In this document: piece by piece, positions 31,652-44,285 of the stretch | Layout: every line of letters starts with the position of its first letter | Position numbering within the stretch: position 1 is the first letter of the stretch | DNA from: Tragulus kanchil | Taxonomy: Eukaryota > Chordata > Mammalia > Artiodactyla > Tragulidae | Direction of reading: 5' to 3' | Assembly: GCA_022376925.1 (NCBI GenBank) | Contig: JAIOJX010000025.1 | Span: 95,135,608-95,199,607 of the forward strand | DNA: 64,000 nucleotides | Made by a program: the position numbers and the translations under genes | Notes under the pieces: generated by a model | What the model saw: the letters and a program-made list of their open reading frames with translations, nothing else | Databases searched by the model: none | Told to the model about the DNA's origin: nothing

Positions 31652-32274
31652 TAAATTCCTGAATATGGGAATAGACCAATAAATTTGTTATTCTGAAGAG
31701 CACACAGGTAGTGATATGCCTAATAATGTAAATAACCAAGTAAATTATAATGTTAAAAATTTGCATATGATTAGAATAATATTTTCATCCCACCCACCAA
31801 TAAACAAACGTACATATTAAAATGCATGAAAGTTTTAAAGCAAATGGAACACACATGAATGTAGAAATTTTAAGTCACTTTGTGGGAAGATTCTTTCTTT
31901 GTAGAAAGATTCTTGCCCACCAGCATGTGCTACTCCTAGTTTTATTTCATAACCCTGTCCCTGTCTTTGGAATATCTTGCTAGTTTTCAGAGATTTAGAA
32001 CACACTTTCTGAGCTCTAGCTCCAAGATTCCTTAATGACCCCTACATATAATTAATGAAATGGGAAAGTTAAAGGTGTCATATGCAAATGACTGAATGGA
32101 AATTAAAGGAACATTTGAAAGTCACTGTATGTTGAGTTGTAAGTTAAAAAACAAAAAGAAATAATAGAATGCTCTGGTAACCTTGTAGAGAGGCACGGTT
32201 TTCGGCCTTTGGATAAACTAATCACTCTGGGATTGACTACAGTAAAGACTTGATTAATAGACAAGACTGGTCTG

Positions 32275-32425
32275 GGACTTCCCTGGTGGTCCAGTGGTGA
32301 AGACTGCGACTCTGCACTCCCAGTGCAGGGGGCTCATGTTTAATCCCAGGTCAGAGAAATAGATCCTGCATATTGCAACTAAGACATGGTGCAGCCAAAC
32401 AGATAAGCAATACCAGTCAGAAGTA
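32275..32425 (+). mobile_element. tRNA-derived SINE (CHR group, short)
   Basis: 'gggacttccctggtggtcca', 'gcactcccagtgcagggggc', 'catgtttaatcccaggtcag' and 'ctgcatattgcaactaagac' form a tRNA-like SINE head. The body is short. Repeated at 33394-33544 by D10. Confidence 0.8.
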
Positions 32426-32904
32426 TTCCAGTGTATTATGAATTGAAAGGTAATTTCTTACAGTGACATGTTTGTATAGCTGGGTGAAGAAAATAGTATG
32501 TTTTCCTTCCCTTGATACAAGTTTGAATGGAGAGGAGAATGCATAAAGTGGAAGAGGAAAAAGAGGACCCCTAAGAAAGGATGTGGTGAGATGGTGTAAC
32601 CAAAGAAATGCCGTGTGAAGGAAATGACAAATTCTACATTGTCATTGTCCACAAAAGCATCATTCATCTGGGCCAAAGATTACACGTTTGTGCTGGAGCA
32701 CCATACATGCTCCTTTGAGTTCGAAAACATTTTGAAAGCTAAAGAGGACGGTTGGTTCCTTCCCTTAAATTACAGTTTTCATTTGGCTTATGATCCAACT
32801 TATTGGTACGTTTTCCATACCATCTGGCTCCCGTTCTGCTCTTGCCTAAAATCATAGGCAGAGAGCTTGGAAGAGAGCCTCCAGGCATTTAATGAGCTTG
32901 TGGC
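32426..32904. other. unassigned sequence with an 80-residue frame
   Basis: No repeat recognised. The plus-strand frame 32615-32857 (and 33734-33976) has no motif I know. The single D10 substitution falls in it and would change Thr to Ile. An untranscribed frame is the simplest reading. Confidence 0.35.
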
Positions 32905-34139
32905 CATCCCACCCACCAATAAACAAACGTACATATTAAAATGCATGAAAGTTTTAAAGCAAATGGAACACACATGAATGTAGAAATTTTAAGTCACTTT
33001 GTGGGAAGATTCTTTCTTTGTAGAAAGATTCTTGCCCACCAGCATGTGCTACTCCTAGTTTTATTTCATAACCCTGTCCCTGTCTTTGGAATATCTTGCT
33101 AGTTTTCAGAGATTTAGAACACACTTTCTGAGCTCTAGCTCCAAGATTCCTTAATGACCCCTACATATAATTAATGAAATGGGAAAGTTAAAGGTGTCAT
33201 ATGCAAATGACTGAATGGAAATTAAAGGAACATTTGAAAGTCACTGTATGTTGAGTTGTAAGTTAAAAAACAAAAAGAAATAATAGAATGCTCTGGTAAC
33301 CTTGTAGAGAGGCACGGTTTTCGGCCTTTGGATAAACTAATCACTCTGGGATTGACTACAGTAAAGACTTGATTAATAGACAAGACTGGTCTGGGACTTC
33401 CCTGGTGGTCCAGTGGTGAAGACTGCGACTCTGCACTCCCAGTGCAGGGGGCTCATGTTTAATCCCAGGTCAGAGAAATAGATCCTGCATATTGCAACTA
33501 AGACATGGTGCAGCCAAACAGATAAGCAATACCAGTCAGAAGTATTCCAGTGTATTATGAATTGAAAGGTAATTTCTTACAGTGACATGTTTGTATAGCT
33601 GGGTGAAGAAAATAGTATGTTTTCCTTCCCTTGATACAAGTTTGAATGGAGAGGAGAATGCATAAAGTGGAAGAGGAAAAAGAGGACCCCTAAGAAAGGA
33701 TGTGGTGAGATGGTGTAACCAAAGAAATGCCGTGTGAAGGAAATGACAAATTCTACATTGTCATTGTCCACAAAAGCATCATTCATCTGGGCCAAAGATT
33801 ACACGTTTGTGCTGGAGCACCATACATGCTCCTTTGAGTTCGAAAACATTTTGAAAGCTAAAGAGGACGGTTGGTTCCTTCCCTTAAATTACAGTTTTCA
33901 TTTGGCTTATGATCCAACTTATTGGTACGTTTTCCATATCATCTGGCTCCCGTTCTGCTCTTGCCTAAAATCATAGGCAGAGAGCTTGGAAGAGAGCCTC
34001 CAGGCATTTAATGAGCTTGTGGCCATCATGCGGGAGCATTCAGATTTCCTAAAGCCACCCTCTTTAAATGTATCCTAGTAGTTAGGAAGGAATATTCTAA
34101 AACATCTTAATATTTTATTTCTGTTTTAAAATGTCTGAT

Positions 34140-34450
34140 TGCGGAAAATTTTAAACCTGCAGAATATAAAGAGGATAGTAAAGTAAACTTCCATGTACCT
34201 CTCAAACAGTTTCAGCAACTAGTAACTTTTAACCAGTTGTGGTTTTTTCTACACTTCTGTTCTCACCCAGGGTATTTCAAGGCATATTCCAGGCATCATG
34301 TCATTTTATTTATAAACATTTCACTATATACTTTTACAAGTACTTTCATTAGGAGGTACACATTACCTGGCTGTCTCCCTTTTTGTAACAAGTATTGATG
34401 ATCAAGGTTTAGACCTATTAATTCATTAGTGTTGCAGAATAATGATATCA
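34140..34450. mobile_element. possible L1M 3' region
   Basis: 'ccatgtacctctcaaacagt', 'tttcagcaactagtaacttt' and 'attccaggcatcatgtcatt' resemble an old L1M 3' UTR, but divergence is high. Confidence 0.35.
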
Positions 34451-34577
34451 TTTTACTGACTTTAAATCTCCCTTTAGCAATAGAATGACTTACACCTGTT
34501 TTTTTCCTCTCCCAACAAGATTCATATTTCTTTAGTAACTAAAGAATTCTCAGGCTTTCAAAAATACCGTTTGGAAT

Positions 34578-35060
34578 TAGTTAACTAATTTATTTTTACT
34601 GAAGTATAACTGATTTACAGTGTTGTGTTAGTTTCAGGTATACAGCAAAGTGATTCAGGTTTATAAACATATATGTATTTTTTCAGATATTTTTCATTAT
34701 AGGTTATAACAAAATATTGAGCATAATTCCCTGTTTTATATAATAGATCCTTGTTGGTTATTTGTTTTATACATAGTAGTTGTTGTTGAGTTGCTAAATT
34801 GTGTCTGACTCTATTGCAATGCCACGGACTATGGACCACCAGGCTCCTCTCTCTGGGATTTTCCAGGCAAGAATACTTGAGTAGGTTGTCGTTTCCTTCT
34901 CCCAGGGATCTTCCCCAAGGATTGAACCTGTGTCTCCCTATTTGCAGGTGAATTCTTTATGACTGATCCACCTGTAGTATGTATATGTTAATCCAAACTC
35001 CTAATTTATCCTACCACTCCCTATTCCCCTTTGGTAACCATAAATTTGTAGACTTCTATC
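34578..35060 (-). mobile_element. artiodactyl L1 3' end, split by Bov-tA
   Basis: 'tactgaagtataactgattt', 'tagtttcaggtatacagcaa', 'aatattgagcataattccct' and 'gatccttgttggttatttgt' on the left. After the SINE it continues with 'ccactccctattcccctttg' and 'gtaaccataaatttgtagac'. It is a 5'-truncated antisense copy. Confidence 0.75.
34781..34972 (-). mobile_element. Bov-tA SINE in L1
   Basis: 'gttgctaaattgtgtctgac', 'aggcaagaatacttgagtag' and 'ttgaacctgtgtctccctat', with a decayed head 'gactgatccacct' that lacks the usual 'gggaagccc'. Confidence 0.82.
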
Positions 35061-35299
35061 AACAAGTTCCTTAACACATCTGCGTGAGTTTGGAATTAAG
35101 GTCATGTGTTCCTGAAATACAAGAATCAAAGTAATGTACTTCTTCTTAATAATGTGGTACATTATTATCTTTAAGTCACAAGAAAAATTCAGGAATTAAT
35201 GAATTCAGCTAGTAAGTGCCAAAACAATTTATTGGTTATTGGTTAGGGAGTTAGTTGGTATTTTTAAATTATGATTTGGCAAGATCTCTTAAAATCAAA

Positions 35300-35680
35300 A
35301 AAGAAGACAAACCAAGAGAAACCTATGAACTAGGAATTCCACTTATGAAAAATTTACCCCTAGATAATTTCCAAGGTTATATGAACAGATCATTAAAGTA
35401 CTATTTACAATAATATATCAGAGGAAAAACCCCTCAATTTTCTTTAGCAGAAAACTAATTAGTTTTACATCACAGTAGATGAATTACTACCATGACATTT
35501 TTACAGAATATTAAGTCAATCTTTATGTACTGATATAAAGAGTTTACAGCTTGTGAACTCAGTATGACCTGGCAGGAAGTGGAATTCTATTTCTATGAAA
35601 TGTATACAATCCTACAGTTTTTTTAAAAAATGAAAATACATTATTTTTTAAGTAAAAATAAAATCTGATAAGGTACAGTT
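35300..35680 (+). mobile_element. possible L1M ORF2 3' region
   Basis: 'aactaggaattccacttatg', 'aagtactatttacaataata' and a degraded stretch near 35440-35520 follow the order of the L1 ORF2 end. Strongly decayed. Confidence 0.4.
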
Positions 35681-36137
35681 TTAGGTAAGATGGGAAAAAG
35701 AATTTGATAGAAGTTCAGTGTTTCCGTAAGGACATTCAGTGCGCATGCAGAATCTTAGAGTTGGCAGTGCTTAAATCATGAGGGTCAATCTCACTTTTAA
35801 TCCTGAGTATAATTAACCAATGACAATGGGCAGTAATTAGGAGCATTAGCTCTTTGGATTGATGATTCTTGCCAGTTGGAAGCAAGTCAGAACACTGGAT
35901 CAGGACATGATATTATGTAAGTGATAGAGGGACCAGTGAATTCTAACTGGAGAATGATCAGAGATGAGATGGGGAGACTGAGGTTGACTTTGGTACACTG
36001 GATCGACAGGACAGGTGTGACCGGCATTTCAGACAAAGATGACAAAGATGTAATGATGTGCTTTGACAAAGGTGAGCAGACTGCTTTGGTTGACACTAAG
36101 GGTTCACTTAGAGAGGCAGTGTAGGTATGGTTAAAGG

Positions 36138-36295
36138 ATATAGGTGGAACTTGAAGCCTGGTTTAGAGGTGGGACCTTTATCCTACAGGCGGTAAGAAGT
36201 CACTGCCAACTTATAGGGTTGATCCGTGAAGGAGAGACTCACTGAACTGCACTGAATCAGGGAAGAGTGATCTCTAATCATACTTATATACCAGC
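36138..36295 (-). mobile_element. possible L2 fragment (antisense)
   Basis: 'gaagcctggtttagaggtgg', 'gacctttatcctacaggcgg' and 'taagaagtcactgccaactt' resemble antisense L2. Copy at about 37248-37398. Confidence 0.45.
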
Positions 36296-36370
36296 ATGAA
36301 GTCACCCTTGAGACCAGATTTGAGCAAGAAGAGAAGATTGTCTTCTTTTGTACTCTCAACCAACAGGAAC

Positions 36371-36648
36371 TTTTTTTTTTTTTTTTTTTCAATTTTGGCC
36401 TCTTTTATTGGCTTTTTATTCATTCATTTTTCATCCGTCTTTATTCTTCTGCCTGTGTGGGCCTCCCATTGCAGTGACCTCTCTTATTGCAGAGCGCTGG
36501 GCACATGCACTCCAGAGTGCTGGCTCATAGTTGGACACACTGGTCCAACTGCTCCGCGACACGTGGGATCTTCCCGGGCCAGGGATTGAACTGGCGCCCC
36601 TTGCACTGCAAGGTGGACTCTTTACCCACTGGTCCACCAGGGAAGCTC
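36371..36648 (-). mobile_element. older tRNA-Glu-type SINE, 11-bp TSD
   Basis: A T-run is followed by 'ttttggcctcttttattggc', then 'ttcatccgtctttattcttc', 'tgcactccagagtgctggct', 'gccagggattgaactggcgc' and the head 'ggtccaccagggaagctc'. It lacks the GC-rich module. Target-site duplication: 'ccaacaggaac' at 36360-36370 and 'ccaacaggagc' at 36649-36659. Confidence 0.87.
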
Positions 36649-36659
36649 CCAACAGGAGC

Positions 36660-37159
36660 TTTTAACACCTGCCTTTTACAGAAAAACAGTCACAAGAAGA
36701 CTAACACCTTTTTGCTTACTTCACTAAGTGACTATTTTAGTGAAACTCTAGTTTGTCCTTCAGCACCCCTAGTCCTTGTGAATTTTTCCACTGGAGCAAG
36801 GAGAGATATCAGCTGACCACTTTATTCATCAGAGTGGCAGTGTTAGCTTTCCACCTTCCTAATGAAATTCTCCAGTTGGCTGTGAAAATAGCAGGAAGCC
36901 AGCTATATTTAGCAAAGGAAAGCAACAAGTCTAAGCAGTGTGCAGAGAAGGGGAAAATAGAAGCACAAAGTCTTATGATCAGTGCAACCAACAGTACTGC
37001 TTACAATTTTCCATATTTTGTAACTGGCAAGGGCAGAATGCTTTGTTTTGCTTTTTAAACCAAAGTCAAGCCTACAGGTTCTCTTACTATTATACCTAAA
37101 TAAAATATTTTATTTGTTCAAGGGGCAGAGTATTATTAGATTTTGAAAGAATAACAGAA
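36660..37159. other. unassigned sequence in D11
   Basis: No repeat family recognised. Frames of 60-115 residues change between arms because of one-base differences, which argues against coding. Confidence 0.4.
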
Positions 37160-37473
37160 AAGGGTCTAATAGTAACTGTCTTTTATAAAGGTGAGCAGAC
37201 TGCTTTGGTTGACACTAAGGGTTCACTTAAAGGCATTATAGGAAGTTGGGAACTTGAAGCCTGGTTTAGAGGTGGGACCTTTATCCTACAGGCGGTAAGA
37301 AGTCACTGCCAACTTATAGGGTTGATCCGTGAAGGAGAGACTCACTGAACTGCACTGAATCAGGGAAGAGTGATCTCTAATCATACTTATATACCAGCAT
37401 GAAGTCACCCTTGAGACCAGATTTGAGCAAGAAGAGAAGATTGTCTTCTTTTGTACTCTCAACCAACAGGAAC

Positions 37474-37751
37474 TTTTTTTTTTTTTTTTTTTCAATTTTG
37501 GCCTCTTTTATTGGCTTTTTATTCATTCATTTTTCATCCGTCTTTATTCTTCTGCCTGTGTGGGCCTCCCATTGCAGTGACCTCTCTTATTGCAGAGCGC
37601 TGGGCACATGCACTCCAGAGTGCTGGCTCATAGTTGGACACACTGGTCCAACTGCTCCGCGACACGTGGGATCTTCCCGGGCCAGGGATTGAACTGGCGC
37701 CCCTTGCACTGCAAGGTGGACTCTTTACCCACTGGTCCACCAGGGAAGCTC
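37474..37751 (-). mobile_element. older tRNA-Glu-type SINE (D11 arm B copy)
   Basis: Same SINE as 36371-36648, with the same flanking duplication. Produced by D11. Confidence 0.87.
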
Positions 37752-38263
37752 CCAACAGGAGCTTTTAACACCTGCCTTTTACAGAAAAACAGTCACAAGA
37801 AGACTAACACCTTTTTGCTTACTTCACTAAGTGACTATTTTAGTGAAACTCTAGTTTGTCCTTCAGCACCCCTAGTCCTTGTGAATTTTTCCACTGGAGC
37901 AAGGAGAGATATCAGCTGACCACTTTATTCATCAGAGTGGCAGTGTTAGCTTTCCACCTTCCTAATGAAATTCTCCAGTTGGCTGTGAAAATAGCAGGAA
38001 GCCAGCTATATTTAGCAAAGGAAAGCAACAAGTCTAAGCAGTGTGCAGAGAAGGGGAAAAATAGAAGCACAAAGTCTTATGATCAGTGCAACCAACAGTA
38101 CTGCTTACAATTTTCCATATTTTGTAACTGGCAAGGGCAGAATGCTTTGTTTTGCTTTTTAAACCAAAGTCAAGCCTACAGGTTCTCTTACTATTATGCC
38201 TAAATAAAATATTTTATTTGTTCAAGGGGCAGAGTATTATTAGATTTTGAAAGAATAACAGAA

Positions 38264-39299
38264 TAATATGCTGTTTGAAATAAATCAGCCGGTAAGTATG
38301 ATCATACCCACATTTAGTAACTTCTATTTGATTTAAAACATTTCAAATGGAATAACTGTTATAATAGGTATTTTCAATCAATTTCCTATAAGACTTCTAC
38401 TCTCCCATAGTCCTGTAATACATTTTCTCCACTGCTATGCCTTCTAGCAACTTTACTTGGATTGAAAGTTTTAGATAGTGTTCACAAGACTTAGTGAGAC
38501 ATGAAATATAAAGTTTTTCATGCTTAGAATTTCAATAGAGATGCTTAGCATCTCTGTTGTAACTTTTTATCCCCACTCATGCTTTCCTGAGAAGCAGGCA
38601 TTCTTTGTTTAAACTTAAAGAGAGAGCCGTGAAGGAATTTACTAATTTACAAGGCAAGTTCTACTTTAGTTGAAAACTTCTCCTTTTTATTGGGCTGAAA
38701 TCTTTCTTCCAATTTCTACTTTAAGCGCTGTTCTCTACATAAATATAGACAATATATATTCCTAATACAAATTATCTTTTAAAATTTTTGAAATAGATAT
38801 AATCGGGCCAGAATATATGTTTAGTGCAATAAAGTAATCCCTAGCTTTTTGTCATGTGTCCCACCTTTGATTCATATCGAGATTGTGGTCAACTTGCTTT
38901 CCTACATTTTAGATTAAAGGACTCAATTGTTGTTTTATCTGTTTAGAGGAACATCTTCCTGACATTTTTCTAGGACATTTGCTTTGTGACTACAAGACCC
39001 ATTGCCCAGAGCACCTGGTTGTTTCTTGTAGTGTGGACTCCTATTAGGCAGACACAGAAAGTGTTTGCTTAAACCTTCAAACAGATAATGTTTTTTCTTC
39101 ATCTATGATTTTACTTTGCATCTCCAAGGTAAATAACTAAATTAAAAAAGAAAACAGAAAGGCTCTATATTTAGTTTGTCTAGCTATTAATATTTTTTAA
39201 AGTATGGTTCAGAGTAATTTTAGATACATACTTATTATATTTAACTGCAAATTATTCTCCCAAGCATTGGGTTTGTTATTGTTCCAACTCATTTCCTCT
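38264..39299. other. repeat-poor AT-rich stretch
   Basis: One of the longest stretches without a recognised repeat or duplication. It contains a perfect 8-bp inverted repeat with a 3-base loop at 38537-38555 (agagatgc/gcatctct). No convincing exon. Confidence 0.45.
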
Positions 39300-41469
39300 T
39301 TGGTGGGCCTCTGCGGTTGTCAGTTTCAGGAAGTCCCTGAAGGCTTGATCAAAGAAGGATAAATTGAATAATCAATAAAATAATGCTTAATCACTATTTC
39401 CATTGTCCTCATTCTTCTTGTCAAGCCTCCAGCTGTCACCAGGGGACAAATATTAATAGAAAGTCGTCTTCCTGAATAATATAAAATACAAATCTTTATT
39501 TAAGACATTTCTACTCTTTAAAAAGTCTAGTACAAAGTGAGAGCAAAATCTGGCAAAAACGATTGGAATACATCTTGAACTTTTTCTTAGAATAGATTTA
39601 AATTATATTTGCGTACCATTGGTAATGCTAGTGTTCATTTTAATATGTAAACCTCTCACTTCCTTTGTAACATTTTTCAGTGTTTACATAATTATAACTG
39701 GATGTTCTGAACTATCCCTCAGGAAAGATTTGTGTCATATTTTAACATGTGTCTAACCCCAAATCCTAAGTACACAGCTACTATATTTAAAAAGGGAGGG
39801 AATTGTGTGGATCCTCTATGGGTGCCAGAGTGGCATCCACAGACTATAAAGTATACAGTTCTTTTCAAATTTGTAAACAACAGAAGTCATCCCTGGAAAC
39901 ATTCTGTTGTTCTGTTATGTCCTGGGTCCAGCCAAGGGCTGAGTTCAGAATGAACTCAACGTTCTCAGTAACCCTTTAACTAACTCCTTCTGGCAGGGGC
40001 TTCTTCTGGCTTAGATTGTACCAGTCCTTTCCCACAAAAGTGGCCATGGAGGGCGGTTGGTGTCAGGTCTCCAATTTCACTCTGGAAAATAGTCCCTCAT
40101 TATCTGCACCCTCTGCAACCTTTGCCCTTCCTGAGCTAGTAGCCATGCCGTGTTCAATTAATGTCCATGCCTCTCTGCCAGCTCTCATGTTGTCTCACAG
40201 TATCACTTAACTCATTTTGCTAAGGTAGCCTTTACATGTATTTGTCTTTGTTGCCCAGGTAGATGCTAACTTCTTGACTCTTACACCTTGACTCTAACAC
40301 CTTAACTCTTTGGATTCCCTACAATTTTTAGTTTAGGTGTTCAGTGAATAACACTCTTTCTGGCGTCATTTCAGGAATTGTCCCTTTTTGGTGGGCCTCT
40401 GCGGTTGTCAGTTTCAGGAAGTCCCTGAAGGCTTGATCAAAGAAGGATAAATTGAATAATCAATAAAATAATGCTTAATCACTATTTCCATTGTCCTCAT
40501 TCTTCTTGTCAAGCCTCCAGCTGTCACCAGGGGACAAATATTAATAGAAAGTCGTCTTCCTGAATAATATAAAATACAAATCTTTATTTAAGACATTTCT
40601 ACTCTTTAAAAAGTCTAGTACAAAGTGAGAGCAAAATCTGGCAAAAACGATTGGAATACATCTTGAACTTTTTCTTAGAATAGATTTAAATTATATTTGC
40701 GTACCATTGGTAATGCTAGTGTTCATTTTAATATGTAAACCTCTCACTTCCTTTGTAACATTTTTCAGTGTTTACATAATTATAACTGGATGTTCTGAAC
40801 TATCCCTCAGGAAAGATTTGTGTCATATTTTAACATGTGTCTAACCCCAAATCCTAAGTACACAGCTACTATATTTAAAAAGGGAGGGAATTGTGTGGAT
40901 CCTCTATGGGTGCCAGAGTGGCATCCACAGACTATAAAGTATACAGTTCTTTTCAAATTTGTAAACAACAGAAGTCATCCCTGGAAACATTCTGTTGTTC
41001 TGTTATGTCCTGGGTCCAGCCAAGGGCTGAGTTCAGAATGAACTCAACGTTCTCAGTAACCCTTTAACTAACTCCTTCTGGCAGGGGCTTCTTCTGGCTT
41101 AGATTGTACCAGTCCTTTCCCACAAAAGTGGCCATGGAGGGCGGTTGGTGTCAGGTCTCCAATTTCACTCTGGAAAATAGTCCCTCATTATCTGCACCCT
41201 CTGCAACCTTTGCCCTTCCTGAGCTAGTAGCCATGCCGTGTTCAATTAATGTCCATGCCTCTCTGCCAGCTCTCATGTTGTCTCACAGTATCACTTAACT
41301 CATTTTGCTAAGGTAGCCTTTACATGTATTTGTCTTTGTTGCCCAGGTAGATGCTAACTTCTTGACTCTTACACCTTGACTCTAACACCTTAACTCTTTG
41401 GATTCCCTACAATTTTTAGTTTAGGTGTTCAGTGAATAATTATTCGTTTTACTCTTTCTGGCGTCATTT
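39300..41469. repeat. tandem duplication D12 (period 1088 bp)
   Basis: Arm A is 39300-40371 and arm B 40388-41469. Near its right end, arm A lacks 10 bases that arm B has (around 40352 against 41441-41450). The spacer is 16 bases. There is no recognised repeat inside, and the 64- and 73-residue frames are simply copied. Confidence 0.95.
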
Positions 41470-43530
41470 ATACCAATTTTATTTTATCATCAGCTTTAAT
41501 ATTGTTATTTTATGTATAAAGTGTTTTCATGAAAGCATGCATTTTTGGCATAATACCAGAATGTCAGAGTCTTCCCTTAGGGAGGAGCCTTGTTAGACTT
41601 CTGAGTATAGTGATACAGAGTTTTGTGATCTTAAGACACTGTTTTTCACTGTTTTCCTACATCGGTTTGGAATACCGCTTCCTGATTTATGAGGGCAAAA
41701 CAAGTAAAGAGTACTTGTTTTCATAAGCCATTTTTGCTCTAAGTGGTACTTCTCAAAAACACCATGGTTCTGTGATTTGGGGTTCTCATATTTATTTTAA
41801 GTTACTGTTTAGGAAAAGTTCCATATTACAGTAATTAAAACTAAGTATTTTAAGATAAATGATGGCCATTGCTAGAGGAATTAATACAAAGCTGCAAATA
41901 ATTTTCTCCTTTCCCTGTTCCCCAATCTATTTTATGCTGTCCTTTACATTTTATAAAAAGTCATTTGCAAAAAGTAGCTGGATGTGAACTTTATAGAACT
42001 TGAACCTCAGCTCTGCACTCGATGCTACATGTGGTAGAGGAAAAACTTCATGAGCAGCCCTGGAATACAGAGTCAAACACAGCCATGAAGACAAGATTTA
42101 TAGGCACGTAAAAATTATTGAATGAAATAAGGACTAAAATTATAGAACATAATTAAGTGCAGACTGAGTAAAATGCAAATATTATATTTTACATTCATAT
42201 ACTTCTTTCTTCTTTTCTAGAAGGAATTCAAGGTGCACATGGTAAGAGCTAACAATGACTAACACTGTACCAGATGCTGAACAAAGGGCTTGGTATACAT
42301 TATTTATTTACTCCCTACAACAATTTTTGAAGGAGTGTTGTTATTATTTCTGCCATAAAAGATAGCACACCAAAGCCTGCTGGGGCTAAATCACTTATTC
42401 AGCCTCAAATGACTTATAGGGCAATGTGCCCAAGTTTGGCCTCACTTCTGACTCTAACACCTTAACTCTTTGGATTCCCTACAATTTTTAGTTTAGGTGT
42501 TCAGTGAATAATTATTCGTTTTACTCTTTCTGGCGTCATTTATACCAATTTTATTTTATCATCAGCTTTAATATTGTTATTTTATGTATAAAGTGTTTTC
42601 ATGAAAGCATGCATTTTTGGCATAATACCAGAATGTCAGAGTCTTCCCTTAGGGAGGAGCCTTGTTAGACTTCTGAGTATAGTGATACAGAGTTTTGTGA
42701 TCTTAAGACACTGTTTTTCACTGTTTTCCTACATCGGTTTGGAATACCGCTTCCTGATTTATGAGGGCAAAACAAGTAAAGAGTACTTGTTTTCATAAGC
42801 CATTTTTGCTCTAAGTGGTACTTCTCAAAAACACCATGGTTCTGTGATTTGGGGTTCTCATATTTATTTTAAGTTACTGTTTAGGAAAAGTTCCATATTA
42901 CAGTAATTAAAACTAAGTATTTTAAGATAAATGATGGCCATTGCTAGAGGAATTAATACAAAGCTGCAAATAATTTTCTCCTTTCCCTGTTCCCCAATCT
43001 ATTTTATGCTGTCCTTTACATTTTATAAAAAGTCATTTGCAAAAAGTAGCTGGATGTGAACTTTATAGAACTTGAACCTCAGCTCTGCACTCGATGCTAC
43101 ATGTGGTAGAGGAAAAACTTCATGAGCAGCCCTGGAATACAGAGTCAAACACAGCCATGAAGACAAGATTTATAGGCACGTAAAAATTATTGAATGAAAT
43201 AAGGACTAAAATTATAGAACATAATTAAGTGCAGACTGAGTAAAATGCAAATATTATATTTTACATTCATATACTTCTTTCTTCTTTTCTAGAAGGAATT
43301 CAAGGTGCACATGGTAAGAGCTAACAATGACTAACACTGTACCAGATGCTGAACAAAGGGCTTGGTATACATTATTTATTTACTCCCCTACAACAATTTT
43401 TTGAAGGGAGTGTTGTTATTATTTCTGCCATAAAAGATAGCACACCAAAGCCTGCTGGGGCTAAATCACTTATTCAGCCTCAAATGACTTATAGGGCAAT
43501 GTGCCCAAGTTTGGCCTCACTTCTGACTCT
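41377..43530. repeat. tandem duplication D13 (period about 1073 bp)
   Basis: Arm A is 41377-42455 and arm B 42448-43530, overlapping by about 8 bases ('ctgactct'). Three single-base run-length differences lie close to the right end (near 42335-42355 against 43385-43410). Its first 93 bases are also the end of D12, so that piece exists three times (40289, 41377 and 42449). Confidence 0.95.
42246..42450 (+). mobile_element. MIR SINE remnant (D13 arm A)
   Basis: 'aacactgtaccagatgctga', 'ggcttggtatacattattta' and 'ctccctacaacaatttttga' follow plus-strand MIR. Confidence 0.55.
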
Positions 43531-43560
43531 GATCAGACCCCACAGCTGCTCTCAGCCTCT
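43320..43560 (+). mobile_element. MIR SINE remnant (D13 arm B, longer)
   Basis: The same MIR as 42246-42450, continuing beyond the duplicated block with 'gatcagaccccacagctgct', which shows the natural right flank. Confidence 0.55.
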
Positions 43561-43894
43561 ATCCTGTGTTCATCAAACTGCAGACCCCAGGTCACTATTG
43601 TGTCATGAGAATAATTTACTGCATGACCACTGTAATTTTAAGAAATAAGATAAAAGTGAACAGAATATATCCCACATTAATATTATTCTGAATCTTCAGT
43701 GTACATATGTAAGTGGACTCAGTCATGATGTGAAATGTAACGTTTCCTATGTGTTGGAGGCAAAGAAGTTTGAAAAGTTCAGCGTCTCAAGGAAATCAGT
43801 AAGAATTAAGAGATTTATTACTAGAAATAGATATTTATTATTATTTTAATTGATGGATGAATAGGTTGAGGACCAGAAGTAAAGCAGGACTACT

Positions 43895-44015
43895 GCTTTT
43901 CTTTTTGGTTGTTCTGTACGGCATGTGGGATTTCGGCTCCCTGACCAGGGATCTAACCTGCGGCCTTTGCAGTGGAAGTGCAGAGTCCTAACCACTGGAC
44001 CGGGAATTCCCCCAG
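43895..44015 (-). mobile_element. tRNA-derived SINE fragment (CHR group)
   Basis: 'ttggttgttctgtacggcat', 'cctgaccagggatctaacct' and 'agagtcctaaccactggacc' followed by 'gggaattccccc' are the 5' half of a CHR-type SINE in antisense. Confidence 0.78.
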
Positions 44016-44285
44016 GATGACTTCTTAAAATGAGAAATATATGGAACTTGGAGTTCATATACCATTCTAAAAGCTATGGTGAATGTAGAGATATTAAAAG
44101 TGCTCTCTCTCTCATTTCACCACTGGCTTCCAGTCTAGAGGAACAGGTAATGTTATTGGAAGAGAGATGGTGGATAGGAGAGGCCTCTGAAGTTTTATGA
44201 AGAGGTAGATCACATGTCACCTGAGTGACTTATTCTTTTGTGATTTAGGGTCTATTTAGAGAATGCTTTTTAAAGTTTCATGATA

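Larger units (their letters stand above)
31786..34027. repeat. tandem duplication D10 (period 1119 bp)
   Basis: Arm A is 31786-32908 and arm B 32905-34027, overlapping by 'catc'. The arms have equal length. I saw a single substitution, C at 32820 against T at 33939, in over 1.1 kb. Confidence 0.96.
36068..38263. repeat. tandem duplication D11 (period about 1103 bp)
   Basis: Arm A is 36068-37159 and arm B 37187-38263. The first 60 bases of arm B are degraded (near 37220-37250). One extra A lies near 38060. One substitution is seen (A near 37093, G near 38197). A 27-base spacer at 37160-37186 matches neither arm. Confidence 0.94.

Noticed and set aside
32615..32857. 80-residue frame repeated at 33734 as a tandem gene pair
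   Set aside because: The repetition comes from D10. No motif, no exon boundaries, and composition like the surrounding DNA.
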